34,248 bases of DNA from an uncultured delta proteobacterium (lineage in GTDB: Bacteria; Myxococcota_A; Polyangia; Polyangiales; Polyangiaceae). The notes under the pieces were generated by a model, which saw nothing but the letters and a program-made list of their open reading frames with translations, made no database searches and was not told the origin of the DNA. Below are positions 18,084 through 26,169 of the stretch, piece by piece. The DNA lies in contig CAIVJW010000429.1 in NCBI GenBank assembly GCA_903906315.1, positions 1 through 34,248 on the forward strand, written 5' to 3'. Position 1 is the first letter of the stretch, and each line of letters opens with the position of its first letter. The position numbers were made by a program, and so were the translations under genes.

Positions 18084-18100
18084 TCGGGCGCCGTCCGATC
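18082..18100. terminator. Possible weak terminator hairpin between convergent genes
   Basis: GATCGG (18082-18087) pairs with CCGATC (18095-18100) across a 7-base loop, overlapping the propeller gene's stop and lying between two convergent genes. The stem is short and no T-run follows, so this is only a candidate. Confidence 0.25.
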
Positions 18101-18131
18101 GGAACGCGCGGGTCGTCCGCCTCGAGGCCGA

Positions 18132-18902
18132 TCAGCCGAACAGGAACGCGATCGCCTTCGGCAGCCGCCGGCGCCAGTGCTTCTCGGCGTGGGTGCCCTT
18201 GGCGTCGGGGCGCCACAGGACGTGATCGGCCGGGAAGCCGCGGCGCAGCAGCAGCTCGTGCATGCGCTGGGCGTGAGCGGCGATGACGCCCTTCGCCTCG
18301 CGTCCGCCGGCGTCGAGGTAGACGCGCGTCCTCCAGGGGACGGGCGTGGCCTCGGCGAGCGAGAAGATCGCGCCGTCGCCGACGAAGAGCGACGGGGACA
18401 TGGCCATCGCTCCGCCGAAGACCGCGGGGCGCGTGAGGTGCGCGTAGAGCGCGGCGAGGCCGCCGAGCGACGACCCGCCGATGACGTTCGCCTCCGGCTC
18501 GGTGCGCAGGGCGACGCGACCGCGCACCGCGGGGATCACGACGTCGACGATCGCCGTGAGGAACGCCTCCGCCCCGCCGCCTCGATCTCCGAGGCGGTAG
18601 GGAGTGAGCTCGTCGAGGCGGCGATCGCCGCCGTGGTCGATGGCGAGGATCACCGGCGCGACGGTCTTCTTGCGCGCGGCGTAGCGATCGACCGCCTCGT
18701 GGGCGTGCCAGCCGCCGGCGTAGGACCCCTCGTCGCCGAGGACGTTCTGGCCGTCGAAGAGCCAGAGCGCCGGGCGAGGGCGATCGGGCGCGTAGAGGGC
18801 GGGGAGGAACGCGCGGACGCGGCGCGCGGGGTGGGCGCCGGGCAGGCGGAACACCCCGAGATCGAGCAGGGTGCCGCGGGGGACGGGGAGCAGGCGCGGC
18901 AT
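18132..18902 (-). CDS. Esterase (alpha/beta hydrolase, enterochelin-esterase / esterase-D type)
   Basis: 256 residues from ATG 18902. The chain follows the Esterase_D family (PF00756): an N-terminal strand pair with RRVRAFLPALYAPDRPRPALWLFDGQNVL, AHEAVDRYAA, APVILAIDHGGDRRLDELTPYR, the nucleophile elbow GGSSLGG (Ser145), FGGAMAMSPSLFVGDG, RVYLDAGGREAKG, and the catalytic His in GTHAEKHW near the end; the acid would be the Asp of YLDAGG. No signal peptide is seen, so it is probably cytoplasmic. The family hydrolyses ester bonds, including siderophore and acyl esters; no siderophore genes are nearby, so the substrate is open. Confidence 0.93.
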   Translation of the reverse strand: MPRLLPVPRGTLLDLGVFRLPGAHPARRVRAFLPALYAPDRPRPALWLFDGQNVLGDEGSYAGGWHAHEAVDRYAARKKTVAPVILAIDHGGDRRLDELTPYRLGDRGGGAEAFLTAIVDVVIPAVRGRVALRTEPEANVIGGSSLGGLAALYAHLTRPAVFGGAMAMSPSLFVGDGAIFSLAEATPVPWRTRVYLDAGGREAKGVIAAHAQRMHELLLRRGFPADHVLWRPDAKGTHAEKHWRRRLPKAIAFLFG

Positions 18903-19079
18903 GGCGGCGGCGGAGTGTGGCGCAGCTCGCCGCGGAGGCCAGCCATTGCGTGGCCGTCGGCGGGCCGCTTCGGGACGCCCGGCGCCGAGCTCGCGCGACC
19001 GGCGGGCCGAACCGGCGTCCGGGCCTGGGCGACCCCGATCGCCCTGTCACCGCGTACGACGGGCCACGCCCACAACGCG

Positions 19080-19109
19080 CTGCCACCGTAAGCGCGATCA
19101 CCGTGGCAG
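19080..19109. promoter_or_regulatory. Inverted repeat upstream of the TIM-barrel-like lipoprotein gene (candidate operator)
   Basis: CTGCCAC (19080-19086) and GTGGCAG (19103-19109) are perfectly complementary and flank 16 bases, about 50 bases before the next gene's ATG. Spacing and symmetry fit a regulator-binding site, but no regulator gene is adjacent. Confidence 0.25.
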
Positions 19110-19158
19110 TCGCTCGGCCGTACGTCCGCGCGGTGGCGGGCGTACCCTCGGGATCGCC

Positions 19159-20508
19159 ATGCGCACCCTCGCCCTCTCCGCCCTGATCCCGGTCCTCGGC
19201 CTCCTCGCTTGCGGCTCGGACACCGCCGCGACCTCCGCCACCGCGGGCGGAGGATCGACGTCGACGGCGGGGGCCGGCGGCGCGACCGGGTCGGGCGGCG
19301 CGACGACGTCCTCGAGCGGCCACGGCGGCGCGGGCGGCGCGGGCGGCGCGACGACCACGACGCCGATCGGGTCGGGCGGCGGGGGAGGCGCGACGACCGG
19401 CGGATCGGGCGGATCAGGAGGAACGGGCGGATCGAAGTCGAGCGCCGCCGTGGCGATCGCGGCCAAGCTCGGGCGTCCGCCGCGCTTTCTCGTCGGGATG
19501 GGCAACGACCTCGTCGGCGCGGAGGGCAACTGGGATCAATCGAAGTGCCCGATCTACGGCCTCGGGCCGACGCTCGACCTCCACTATGCGTACCTCGTGG
19601 GCCTCCCGGGGCAGGGCGGCTGGCCCGACTGGAACCAGGGGGGCGCGTTCGTGAACCTCATCACCGACACCTCGGACGCGAAGGGCGTGGTGCCGATGTT
19701 CACGCTCTACGCGATGGCGGCGTGGGGGGACGGCAACCTCGTCGGGCTCGGCGACGACGGCTTCATGGGCGCTTACTGGCAGGGAGCCAAGCTGCTCTTT
19801 CAGCGATTGGCCATCTTCGGCAAGCCGGCCGTCGTGCACTTCGAGCCGGATTTCTGGGCGTACGCGCAGCAGCAGTCGGGCGGCGATCCGACGAAGACGA
19901 AGGTGCGGATCGCGGGCCTCGTCCCCGAGTGCGCCGGGCTGCCCGACGACCTGACGGGCTTCGGCCGCTGCCTCGTCACGCTCGCGCGCGCCGGCGCCCC
20001 GAAGGCCGTCGTCGGCATGCACGCCTCGCGGTGGGCGGGCCCGGCGGCGGACACGGCGGCGTTCCTCGCTGCCATCGGCGCGGGCGAGGCCGACGTGATC
20101 TTCGCCGACCTGCTCGATCGCGACGCCGGTTGCTTCGAGGCGCACGTCGACCCGAGCTGCCAGCGCAACGACGGCCCCTGGTACTGGGACGAGACCAACC
20201 AGGCGAGCCCGAGCTTCCACGAGTACTTCGCGTGGTCGAAGGCCATCTCCGACGGCCTCGCGAAGCCCACGATCTGGTGGCAGATCCCGTTCGGCGTCCC
20301 GAGCTCGCAGCCCGGCGGCACGCCCGGCCACTACCGCGACAACCGCGTGAAGTACCTCTTCGACCACGTGGACGAGCTGGTCGCGGCCGGCGGCGTCGGC
20401 GCCGCGTTCGGGACGGGCGCGGGCAACCAGACCTTCGTGACGACCGATGGAGGCCAGTTTCAGAAGGCGGTGACAGGGTATTTCGCGGCGCCCGTGCCGC
20501 TGCCGTGA
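19159..20508 (+). CDS. Lipoprotein with a probable TIM-barrel, glycoside-hydrolase-like domain
   Basis: 449 residues from ATG 19159. Lipoprotein signal (ALIPVLGLLAC), then about 75 residues of Gly/Thr/Ser linker. The domain from about residue 95 begins KLGRPPRFLVGMGNDL and continues through alternating strands and helices: GVVPMFTLYAMAAWGDGN, FGKPAVVHFEPDFWAY, KAVVGMHASRWAGP, ADVIFADLLDRDAG, KPTIWWQIPFGVPSS and GGVGAAFGTGAG. Conserved-looking acids at strand ends (Glu in HFEPDFW, Asp in IFADLLDRD) and the W-Q-x-P-F-G motif suggest a (beta/alpha)8 glycosidase-type fold. I cannot place it in a numbered family, and the activity is inference. Confidence 0.85.
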   Translation: MRTLALSALIPVLGLLACGSDTAATSATAGGGSTSTAGAGGATGSGGATTSSSGHGGAGGAGGATTTTPIGSGGGGGATTGGSGGSGGTGGSKSSAAVAIAAKLGRPPRFLVGMGNDLVGAEGNWDQSKCPIYGLGPTLDLHYAYLVGLPGQGGWPDWNQGGAFVNLITDTSDAKGVVPMFTLYAMAAWGDGNLVGLGDDGFMGAYWQGAKLLFQRLAIFGKPAVVHFEPDFWAYAQQQSGGDPTKTKVRIAGLVPECAGLPDDLTGFGRCLVTLARAGAPKAVVGMHASRWAGPAADTAAFLAAIGAGEADVIFADLLDRDAGCFEAHVDPSCQRNDGPWYWDETNQASPSFHEYFAWSKAISDGLAKPTIWWQIPFGVPSSQPGGTPGHYRDNRVKYLFDHVDELVAAGGVGAAFGTGAGNQTFVTTDGGQFQKAVTGYFAAPVPLP

Positions 20509-20881
20509 GGGGCGCGCGGCGCGCAGCAAGGCGCTGCCCTCCGTGCCCTCGCGCGACCGGCCCCCGCTTCCGCAGCGAACACCCGTGGGGACGGAATCAC
20601 CGCCGAGCGTCCGGCGGCAGCTCCGGGACGGCCGGCTCGAAGCCCGTCTATTCTCCCTTTGCAGTGAGCCTCCGCCCCGGCCGGAGGCCATTTCAGCCCA
20701 CGTTGTGCCTGGTTAAATGGCGTCGCTCCTGGCAGATTGGTCTCCGTGAGCCGCGAGCCGTCGAGGACTACCCACCACCCCCGGGGGCGATCGGCGCCGA
20801 GCCCGGGGACCTCGTCGGGGTCGAGCGGCGAAGCCGGTCGCCGCGCGGCGATCGCGGGCGCGGGTTGATGGGACCCGCTCG
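20509..20881. other. Intergenic region before the diguanylate cyclase gene
   Basis: No gene is supported. The segment 20640-20760 is noticeably less GC-rich than its surroundings (for example TCTATTCTCCCTTTGC and GGTTAAATGG), which fits a promoter region for the cyclase. An inverted repeat GCCTCCG ... CGGAGGC lies near 20670. I saw neither a convincing sigma-54 site nor a c-di-GMP (GEMM) riboswitch core. Confidence 0.45.
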
Positions 20882-22942
20882 ATGAGGCTCGACCTCCGCA
20901 CGCTCGGCGTCGTCCTCATCCTGAGCGTCTCGCTGCAGACGTTCGCGCTCGCCATGCAGTGGCGCGTGAGCCGGGACCGGCCCGGTCCGGGGTGGTGGGC
21001 GCTCGGGAGCGGAGGCGTCGCGCTCGGCCTCGCGCTGCTCTATCTCCGGGAGCCGCTGCACCTCGGGCCCTTTCTGTTCGTCGTGAGCGCGATCGTGTGG
21101 ATGGGCAGCCTCGCGTGCCTCCACGCCGGGGTGCTGCGTTTCCTGGGCCAGCCGGCCCCCGCGGGCAGGGTGCTCGGGCTCGTCGCCGGGGCGGCCGCGC
21201 TGACCGCCGGCTTCATTTTCCTCGGCGACCACCTGGCGTACCGGCGCGGCGTCCTCAGCCTGTTCGGGACGGCCTTCTCGCTGCTGATCGCGCGAACCCT
21301 GCACGTCCACCGGGCAACTCCGCCGTCACGCCCGGCGCGCGCGCTCCTGGCCACCTTTCTCGGGTGCGGAGCGTTTCTCGTCCTGCGAAGCGTCGCCAAC
21401 TTCACGGCCGACGTCGAGGGGGACGCGCTGACAGGCGGCCTGCTCCCCTGGCTCCTCCCCCAGACGGTGCCGGCCCTGGCCATTCTCGTCGTGTCGACGC
21501 TGTGGACCTTCGGCTTTCTCCTCATGGTCAGTCAGCGAGTGACCCTCGAGCAGCGGGAGGCGAAGGAGAACCTCGAGCAGATCTTCCACACCAGCCCCGA
21601 CATGGTCCTCCTGTCTCGGCTGACCGACGGCTGCGTCGTCGAGGTCAACGAGCCGTTCCTCGCCGGCCTCGGCTTCGTCCGCGACGAGGTGATCGGCAAG
21701 ACGACCGCCAGCCTCGGCCTCTGGCACGACCTCGAAGCCCGCCGGCAGATGGCGGCGCGGCTCCGCGATGGGGAGTCGTGCGCCGACGAGGAGGCCGTCT
21801 GGCAGCGGAAGGACGGCCACCGGTTCGTGGCTCGGATATACGCCAAGACGCTGCATTTGCAGGGCGTCCCGCACATCATCAGCCTCACTCGAGACGTCTC
21901 CGATCAGAAGCGCAGCGAGCAGGAGATCCGCAATCTCGTCCACGAGCTCGAGGTCGAGCGCGACCACGCGCAGGCGAGCGCTCGGTCCGACAGCCTGACG
22001 CAGATCGCGAATCGCCGGGCGTTCGACGAGGCGCTTCGGGTCGAGTTCTATCGACTCAAGCGCTCCGGGGCGCACAAGCTGTCGCTCCTCCTGCTGGATG
22101 TCGACCATTTCAAGGCGTACAACGACCTCTACGGTCACCCCGCGGGCGACGCTTGCCTGCGACGCGTCGCGGCCGCGCTCCGGACCGTGGTCAAGCGCGC
22201 TCCGGACGTGCTCGCCCGCTATGGCGGCGAGGAGTTCGCCGTCATTCTCCCCGACACCGACGGCCCGGGCATGCTCGCCGTGGCGGAGTGCATCCGAGCC
22301 GTCATCGAGGGGCTCGCCATCGCGCACCAGGGATCCGCGACGGCGAAGGTCGTGACGGTCAGCGTGGGCGCGGTGAGCCTCACGGCGCGCGACGTCGCCG
22401 ACCCGGAGAGCGTCCTGGCCCTCGCGGACAAGGCCCTCTATCGGGCCAAGGACCTCGGGCGAAACCGAGTCGAGGCCGACGTCGCGACCGCGCCGGCGAC
22501 GGATCCGAGAGCCGCGCCGGAGGGCCTGGTGCGGCTCGTGTGGCGCTCGGGGGCCGAGTCCGGGCACGCCACCATCGACGCCCAGCACAAGGCCCTGTTC
22601 GAGGCGTCGAACGACCTCCTGTCCGGGCTGGTCGAGGGCTGCAGCAAGAGCGAGTGCTCGGCGCTTCTCGAGGCGCTTCGGGTGGGCCTCGAGGTCCACG
22701 TCCGCGACGAGAACGCCATCCTGCGAGCCGTCGGCTATCCGTCCGCCGACTCGCACGCGCGAGCCCACGAGGCGATCCTCGTCAAGGTCGGCGAGATCCT
22801 GGCGCAGCACGCGAAGGGCGAGCTCCCGATCGGCGAGGTGTTCGGCTTCCTCGCCCACGACGTCGTGGCCCAGCACATGTTCCAGGAGGACGCGAAGTTC
22901 TTTCCCTACCTCCGCGATCACAGGTCGAGCGTGAGCTCGTAG
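20882..22942 (+). CDS. Membrane diguanylate cyclase: TM region, PAS, GGEEF, C-terminal hemerythrin
   Basis: 686 residues from ATG 20882. Residues 1-215 hold about seven hydrophobic helices. A PAS domain follows (about 235-345, IFHTSPDMVLLSRLTDGCVVEVNEPF). A coiled linker (about 345-370) leads to the GGDEF domain (about 370-525) with LTQIANRRAFDEAL, DVDHFKAYNDLYGH, active-site GGEEF at 448-452 and an inhibitory-site RxxD at 439-442, spaced five residues before it. So it should make c-di-GMP and be product-inhibited. Residues about 550-680 are a hemerythrin domain with all di-iron ligands: His569, His606 and Glu610 (HVRDE), His625 and His629 (HARAH), His665 and Asp670 (HMFQED). This points to control by oxygen or redox state. 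It overlaps the facing protease gene by 25 bases. Confidence 0.96.
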   Translation: MRLDLRTLGVVLILSVSLQTFALAMQWRVSRDRPGPGWWALGSGGVALGLALLYLREPLHLGPFLFVVSAIVWMGSLACLHAGVLRFLGQPAPAGRVLGLVAGAAALTAGFIFLGDHLAYRRGVLSLFGTAFSLLIARTLHVHRATPPSRPARALLATFLGCGAFLVLRSVANFTADVEGDALTGGLLPWLLPQTVPALAILVVSTLWTFGFLLMVSQRVTLEQREAKENLEQIFHTSPDMVLLSRLTDGCVVEVNEPFLAGLGFVRDEVIGKTTASLGLWHDLEARRQMAARLRDGESCADEEAVWQRKDGHRFVARIYAKTLHLQGVPHIISLTRDVSDQKRSEQEIRNLVHELEVERDHAQASARSDSLTQIANRRAFDEALRVEFYRLKRSGAHKLSLLLLDVDHFKAYNDLYGHPAGDACLRRVAAALRTVVKRAPDVLARYGGEEFAVILPDTDGPGMLAVAECIRAVIEGLAIAHQGSATAKVVTVSVGAVSLTARDVADPESVLALADKALYRAKDLGRNRVEADVATAPATDPRAAPEGLVRLVWRSGAESGHATIDAQHKALFEASNDLLSGLVEGCSKSECSALLEALRVGLEVHVRDENAILRAVGYPSADSHARAHEAILVKVGEILAQHAKGELPIGEVFGFLAHDVVAQHMFQEDAKFFPYLRDHRSSVSS

Positions 22943-24231
22943 GGCTGCGAGGCGCTGTAGCCGCCGTTCGCGCCCCAGACGGCGACCCAGTACGTGCCGG
23001 CGTCGACCGAGAGGTCCGCGCCGCCCAGGTACGATCCGACCTCGTAGGCGCCGCCGCTGCCGTCCTCGGCGTAGAACGAGAACGCGGCGTCGTAGGGTGC
23101 CGAGAGCGAGATCGAGATCGTCGTCGAGGTCGGCGCCTCGACGCGGAACCAGTCGTGATCCCAGGACTTCGTCACGTGGCCCGACGTCGTGCCGAGGCAG
23201 AGGTCGTTCGACTGCGCGCGCGTGTCGTTCGGCTCGGCCTCGCTGCCGCAGCCGATCGGCGGTGCGGGCGGCTCGACGCACTGCCCGCCTTCGCAGCTCT
23301 CGCCCGCGCCGCACGTCCCGCAGACGTCGCCGCAGCCGTCGTCGCCGCACGACCTGCCGTCGCACGTCGGCGTGCACGTGCCGGGGTCCGCGCCGCCAGC
23401 GCCGCCGCCGCCCACTCCGCCCGGGTCGGCGCCACCGACCCCACCCGGGTCGGCGCCGCCCTCGCCACCGTCGTGCGACAGATAGGAATCGATCCACGGC
23501 GCCGAGAGGTCGACGCGCGTCGAGCTGCCGTAGCTCACGCAGCCCTGCTCGCCGTAGCTCGTGATGCCGATGACGACGTCCTTGCCGTTCACCCTCAGGA
23601 ACGTGGGTCCGCCGGAGTCGCCCTGGCACGTCGTCTGTCCCGCTTTGCCGATGTTCACGACGCCCTGCTCGAGCCCGGCGAGGGTCGTGTCGATCGCGCG
23701 CTTCAGGCCCGATCCGGTGCCGGCCCAGCCGTCGTCGTTGCCGAAGCCGACGACGTGCACAGGCTTGCCGACGTCGCCCTTCGTGAGCGGCGCGCGGTTG
23801 ATCTCGATTGGCGCGGTCGGCGCGTCCTCGGCGAGGAGGAGCACGGCGGCGTCGTGGCCCGCTGCGATGTTGTCGGTCCTCATGTAGTCCGGGTCGTGGT
23901 GCCACGAGGCGACCTGGACGTAGTCGCTCGCGCTCGCTTTGCTCTGGTCCTCGCCGAACATCACGCGGATCGTGGTGCCGTTCGTCGCGTCCTCGACGCA
24001 GTGGGCGGCCGTGAGCACCACGCGCTTCGCGATGACGGTGCCGGTGCACCACCAGCCCAGGTTGCCCTGCTCGGCCTTCATCAGCACGACCGACGGGTCG
24101 CCGTGGTCGACCTTGCCGCCGATGATCGGAGCGGTGCGCGGGGTCGTGTCCTCGGAGGACGTGGGCTCTGCGGCGGGGGCGCAGGCGGCGAGGATGAGGG
24201 AGGCGAGGGCGAGCGGGTTGCGAAGGTTCAT
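22918..24231 (-). CDS. Secreted trypsin-fold serine protease with Cys-rich module and PPC-type C-terminal domain
   Basis: 437 residues from ATG 24231. Lipoprotein-type signal (LALASLILAAC), short propeptide, then mature-type start IIGG (36-39). Catalytic triad: His77 (LTAAHC), Asp127 (GHDAAVLLL), Ser206 (CQGDSGGP), with the oxyanion Asp205 that pairs with the new N-terminus. The residue six before the Ser, which sets specificity in trypsin (Asp189), is Thr200 here, so Lys/Arg preference is not expected. A Gly/Asp/Pro linker (GGADPGGVGG repeated) leads to a Cys module (CTPTCDGRSCGDDGCG, then CGTCGAGESC) like the repeats of the gene at 24877. The end (about 335-437; EAEPNDT, DWFRVEAPT, SVDAGTYWVAVWG) is a bacterial pre-peptidase C-terminal domain. 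Confidence 0.95.
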   Translation of the reverse strand: MNLRNPLALASLILAACAPAAEPTSSEDTTPRTAPIIGGKVDHGDPSVVLMKAEQGNLGWWCTGTVIAKRVVLTAAHCVEDATNGTTIRVMFGEDQSKASASDYVQVASWHHDPDYMRTDNIAAGHDAAVLLLAEDAPTAPIEINRAPLTKGDVGKPVHVVGFGNDDGWAGTGSGLKRAIDTTLAGLEQGVVNIGKAGQTTCQGDSGGPTFLRVNGKDVVIGITSYGEQGCVSYGSSTRVDLSAPWIDSYLSHDGGEGGADPGGVGGADPGGVGGGGAGGADPGTCTPTCDGRSCGDDGCGDVCGTCGAGESCEGGQCVEPPAPPIGCGSEAEPNDTRAQSNDLCLGTTSGHVTKSWDHDWFRVEAPTSTTISISLSAPYDAAFSFYAEDGSGGAYEVGSYLGGADLSVDAGTYWVAVWGANGGYSASQPYELTLDL

Positions 24232-24307
24232 CGAGGGCTCCGTGGGAAGGGGGTGACCTCGCCCATCGCAGGCGCCGTGCCAGCGCCGCCGTCGGGCACA
24301 AATCGCG

Positions 24308-24336
24308 AGTATTTGCCGCGTTTCGCCCGTTCGCAA
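24308..24336 (-). promoter_or_regulatory. Candidate sigma-70-type promoter for the serine protease
   Basis: On the minus strand TTGCGA (24336-24331) and AATACT (24313-24308) are separated by exactly 17 bases; each matches four of six consensus positions. The segment is AT-rich compared with its surroundings and lies about 75 bases before the protease ATG. Confidence 0.3.
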
Positions 24337-24863
24337 CACGCCGGGCGCCCGCGCGCGGCGCCCGGGTGCCGACTCGAGTCGCCACCTGCCCAATCGAGTG
24401 GTCACGCGCCGCGATCGGGTGACGGCCCGCGGCGTGGGCGGTCCTTCCGGATCGTACGCAATCGAGGCCGGGAGGACCGCACGAGTCTTGGGCTTCGACA
24501 ATGACACCGTGATTCGGCCGGCCGTGCGGGTCGTCGAGGTCATGGACGAGCTCGCCAACGACCGTTCACCCGGACGGGGATCGACGGCCGCGCGCGTCAC
24601 CGTCCGACCGGTGGAGGCCGTCCTCGCGACCCCGTGCGTGAAGCTCGACCCCGCGTCGCCGTCGAGACCGGCCGACGACCACGCGGCGTCGCGAACGAGG
24701 CGACCGCGCCGGCTCCCCGCCCGGCGGCGGGGATTCTCCGCGGAAGGGGCGTGCCGGCAGGATCGAGGCGGATCCGGACGATCGACGAGGCCCGGGGCGC
24801 GCCGGCGTGGGAAATCGCCCCGACCGCTCGACGACGCGAAGGTTTCCCGGTCGGCCGGGCGAT

Positions 24864-24870
24864 AAGGAGG
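24864..24870 (+). promoter_or_regulatory. Ribosome-binding site deciding the start at 24877
   Basis: AAGGAGG is the best Shine-Dalgarno match in the window. It abuts ATG 24871 but lies six bases before ATG 24877, so the second ATG is the likely start. Confidence 0.6.
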
Positions 24871-24876
24871 ATGCCC

Positions 24877-25989
24877 ATGCGCGCCCCGGCCCCTCTCCAC
24901 CTCGCCCGCCTCGGCGCCGCCGCCCTGGTGGTCGCCCTCTTCACGCTCGCGGCGAGCTGCTCGCGCACCTCGCTCGGCCCCGAGGACCTCTCGCTCGACG
25001 CCGGGCCCGGGACGTGCGCCGCCGTCACGTGCGCCTCGCTCCACGCGAGCTGCGGCACGGTCGAGGGCGCCTGCGGGCCCGTGTTCTGCGGCAAGTGCGA
25101 CGCGCCCCGGACCTGCGGCGGCGGCGCCGATCCGCACGCGTGCGACTGCCCGAGGACGACCTGCGCCGAGGCCGGCGCCGAGTGCGGCCAGATCCTCGAC
25201 GGCTGCGACGGCGTGATCGAGTGCGGCGCGTGCCGGCCCGGAGAGATCTGCGGGGGCGGCGGCCCCAACCGCTGCGGCCCGAGCCCGTGCACGCCGACCT
25301 CGTGCGCGGCGCAGGGCGCGGGCTGCGGCAAGGTGTCGGACCGCTGCAGCAAGGTCGTCGAGTGCGGCGGCTGCGCGGCGCCTGACACCTGCGGCGGTGC
25401 GGGGGTCGTCAACCAGTGCGGCTGCACGCCGATCGGCTGCTCCGAGCTCGGCGCGGACTGCGGCGCCGTGGGCGACACCTGCGGCGGCACGCTGCACTGC
25501 GGCACTTGCGCGCTGCCGCAGTCGTGCGGCGGGGGCGGCCTCGCCAACCGGTGCGGGTGCTCCCCGACCTCGTGCGCCGCGGAGGGCGCGCGTTGCGGGC
25601 AGATCCTCGATCGGTGCGGCGGGGTCCTGAGCTGCGGCGGCTGCGACGAGCACGGCCACGGCAAGCCGAAGTCGGTGTGCGTGGGCGTCGGGCCGACCGT
25701 GTGCTCCGAGGAGGACGAGACCTGCATGCCCTCGACGTGCGCCAAGATGGGCGCCGAGTGCGGCCCGACGAATGACGGCTGCGCGCACATCATGCCGTGT
25801 GGCGACTGCCAGGCTCCGGCGACCTGCGGCGGCGGCGGCGTGCAGAATCACTGCGGCTGCACGCCGATCACGTGCGGCGACGTCGGCGCGACCTGCGGCC
25901 AGCTCCCCGACGGCTGCGGCGGAGCCCTCGAGTGCGGCGCGTGCCTCTCGGGCGAGGTGTGCGGCCCGAAGCACGTTTGCACCAAGTGA
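24877..25989 (+). CDS. Secreted/lipoprotein with seven cysteine-rich tandem repeats
   Basis: 370 residues from ATG 24877 (chosen from Shine-Dalgarno spacing). Signal with lipobox (VVALFTLAASC). Then about seven units of roughly 42-48 residues: a C-x-P-x-x-C start, C-G around ten residues on, D-x-C-G-G, C-G-x-C, x-C-G-G-G-G and a closing C-G. Units begin near CAAVTC, CPRTTC, CTPTSC, CTPIGC, CSPTSC, CMPSTC and CTPITC. The fifth is longer, carrying an EHGHGKPKS insert. Each unit has about eight Cys, presumably disulphide-bonded outside the cell. A shorter related unit is found in the neighbouring protease. No catalytic motif is seen; a surface scaffold or adhesin role is plausible but unproven. 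Confidence 0.88.
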   Translation: MRAPAPLHLARLGAAALVVALFTLAASCSRTSLGPEDLSLDAGPGTCAAVTCASLHASCGTVEGACGPVFCGKCDAPRTCGGGADPHACDCPRTTCAEAGAECGQILDGCDGVIECGACRPGEICGGGGPNRCGPSPCTPTSCAAQGAGCGKVSDRCSKVVECGGCAAPDTCGGAGVVNQCGCTPIGCSELGADCGAVGDTCGGTLHCGTCALPQSCGGGGLANRCGCSPTSCAAEGARCGQILDRCGGVLSCGGCDEHGHGKPKSVCVGVGPTVCSEEDETCMPSTCAKMGAECGPTNDGCAHIMPCGDCQAPATCGGGGVQNHCGCTPITCGDVGATCGQLPDGCGGALECGACLSGEVCGPKHVCTK

Positions 25990-26169
25990 GTCGCGGCGGG
26001 GCGCCGGGGCCGACCTGCGACCGATCCCCGCCGTCGTCCGGCACGGCGACCCGAGGCGCGCGCGCCTCGAGGTGACCGGGCGCCCGGCTCGGGCTGCGAC
26101 CAGGGGACCGTTCGCCGCACCGCGCGGCGCTGGCGTCGCCGTCGAGGTTGGTGCGACTATCCACCGGTC

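Larger units (their letters stand above)
24232..24876. other. Intergenic region between divergent secreted-protein genes
   Basis: About 645 bases between the starts of the protease (minus) and the Cys-repeat protein (plus). A plus-strand frame over 24398-24865 contains one protein-like stretch (SYAIEAGRTARVLGFDND, then AVRVVEVMDELAND), but the rest is Arg/Pro-rich and no family is recognised, so I do not call it. A candidate promoter for the protease lies at 24308-24336, and a strong ribosome-binding site ends the region. Confidence 0.45.

Noticed and set aside
20735-20760. Sigma-54 promoter (TGGC ... TGGCA) before the cyclase
   Set aside because: The GG-to-GC spacing is two bases too long.
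20509-20881. c-di-GMP riboswitch upstream of the diguanylate cyclase
   Set aside because: The conserved GEMM core and its tetraloop-receptor pairing are not seen; only an ordinary inverted repeat near 20670 is present.
24398-24865. A 155-residue plus-strand open frame
   Set aside because: Only about 40 residues look protein-like, the remainder is Arg/Pro-rich, and there is no ribosome-binding site or family match.
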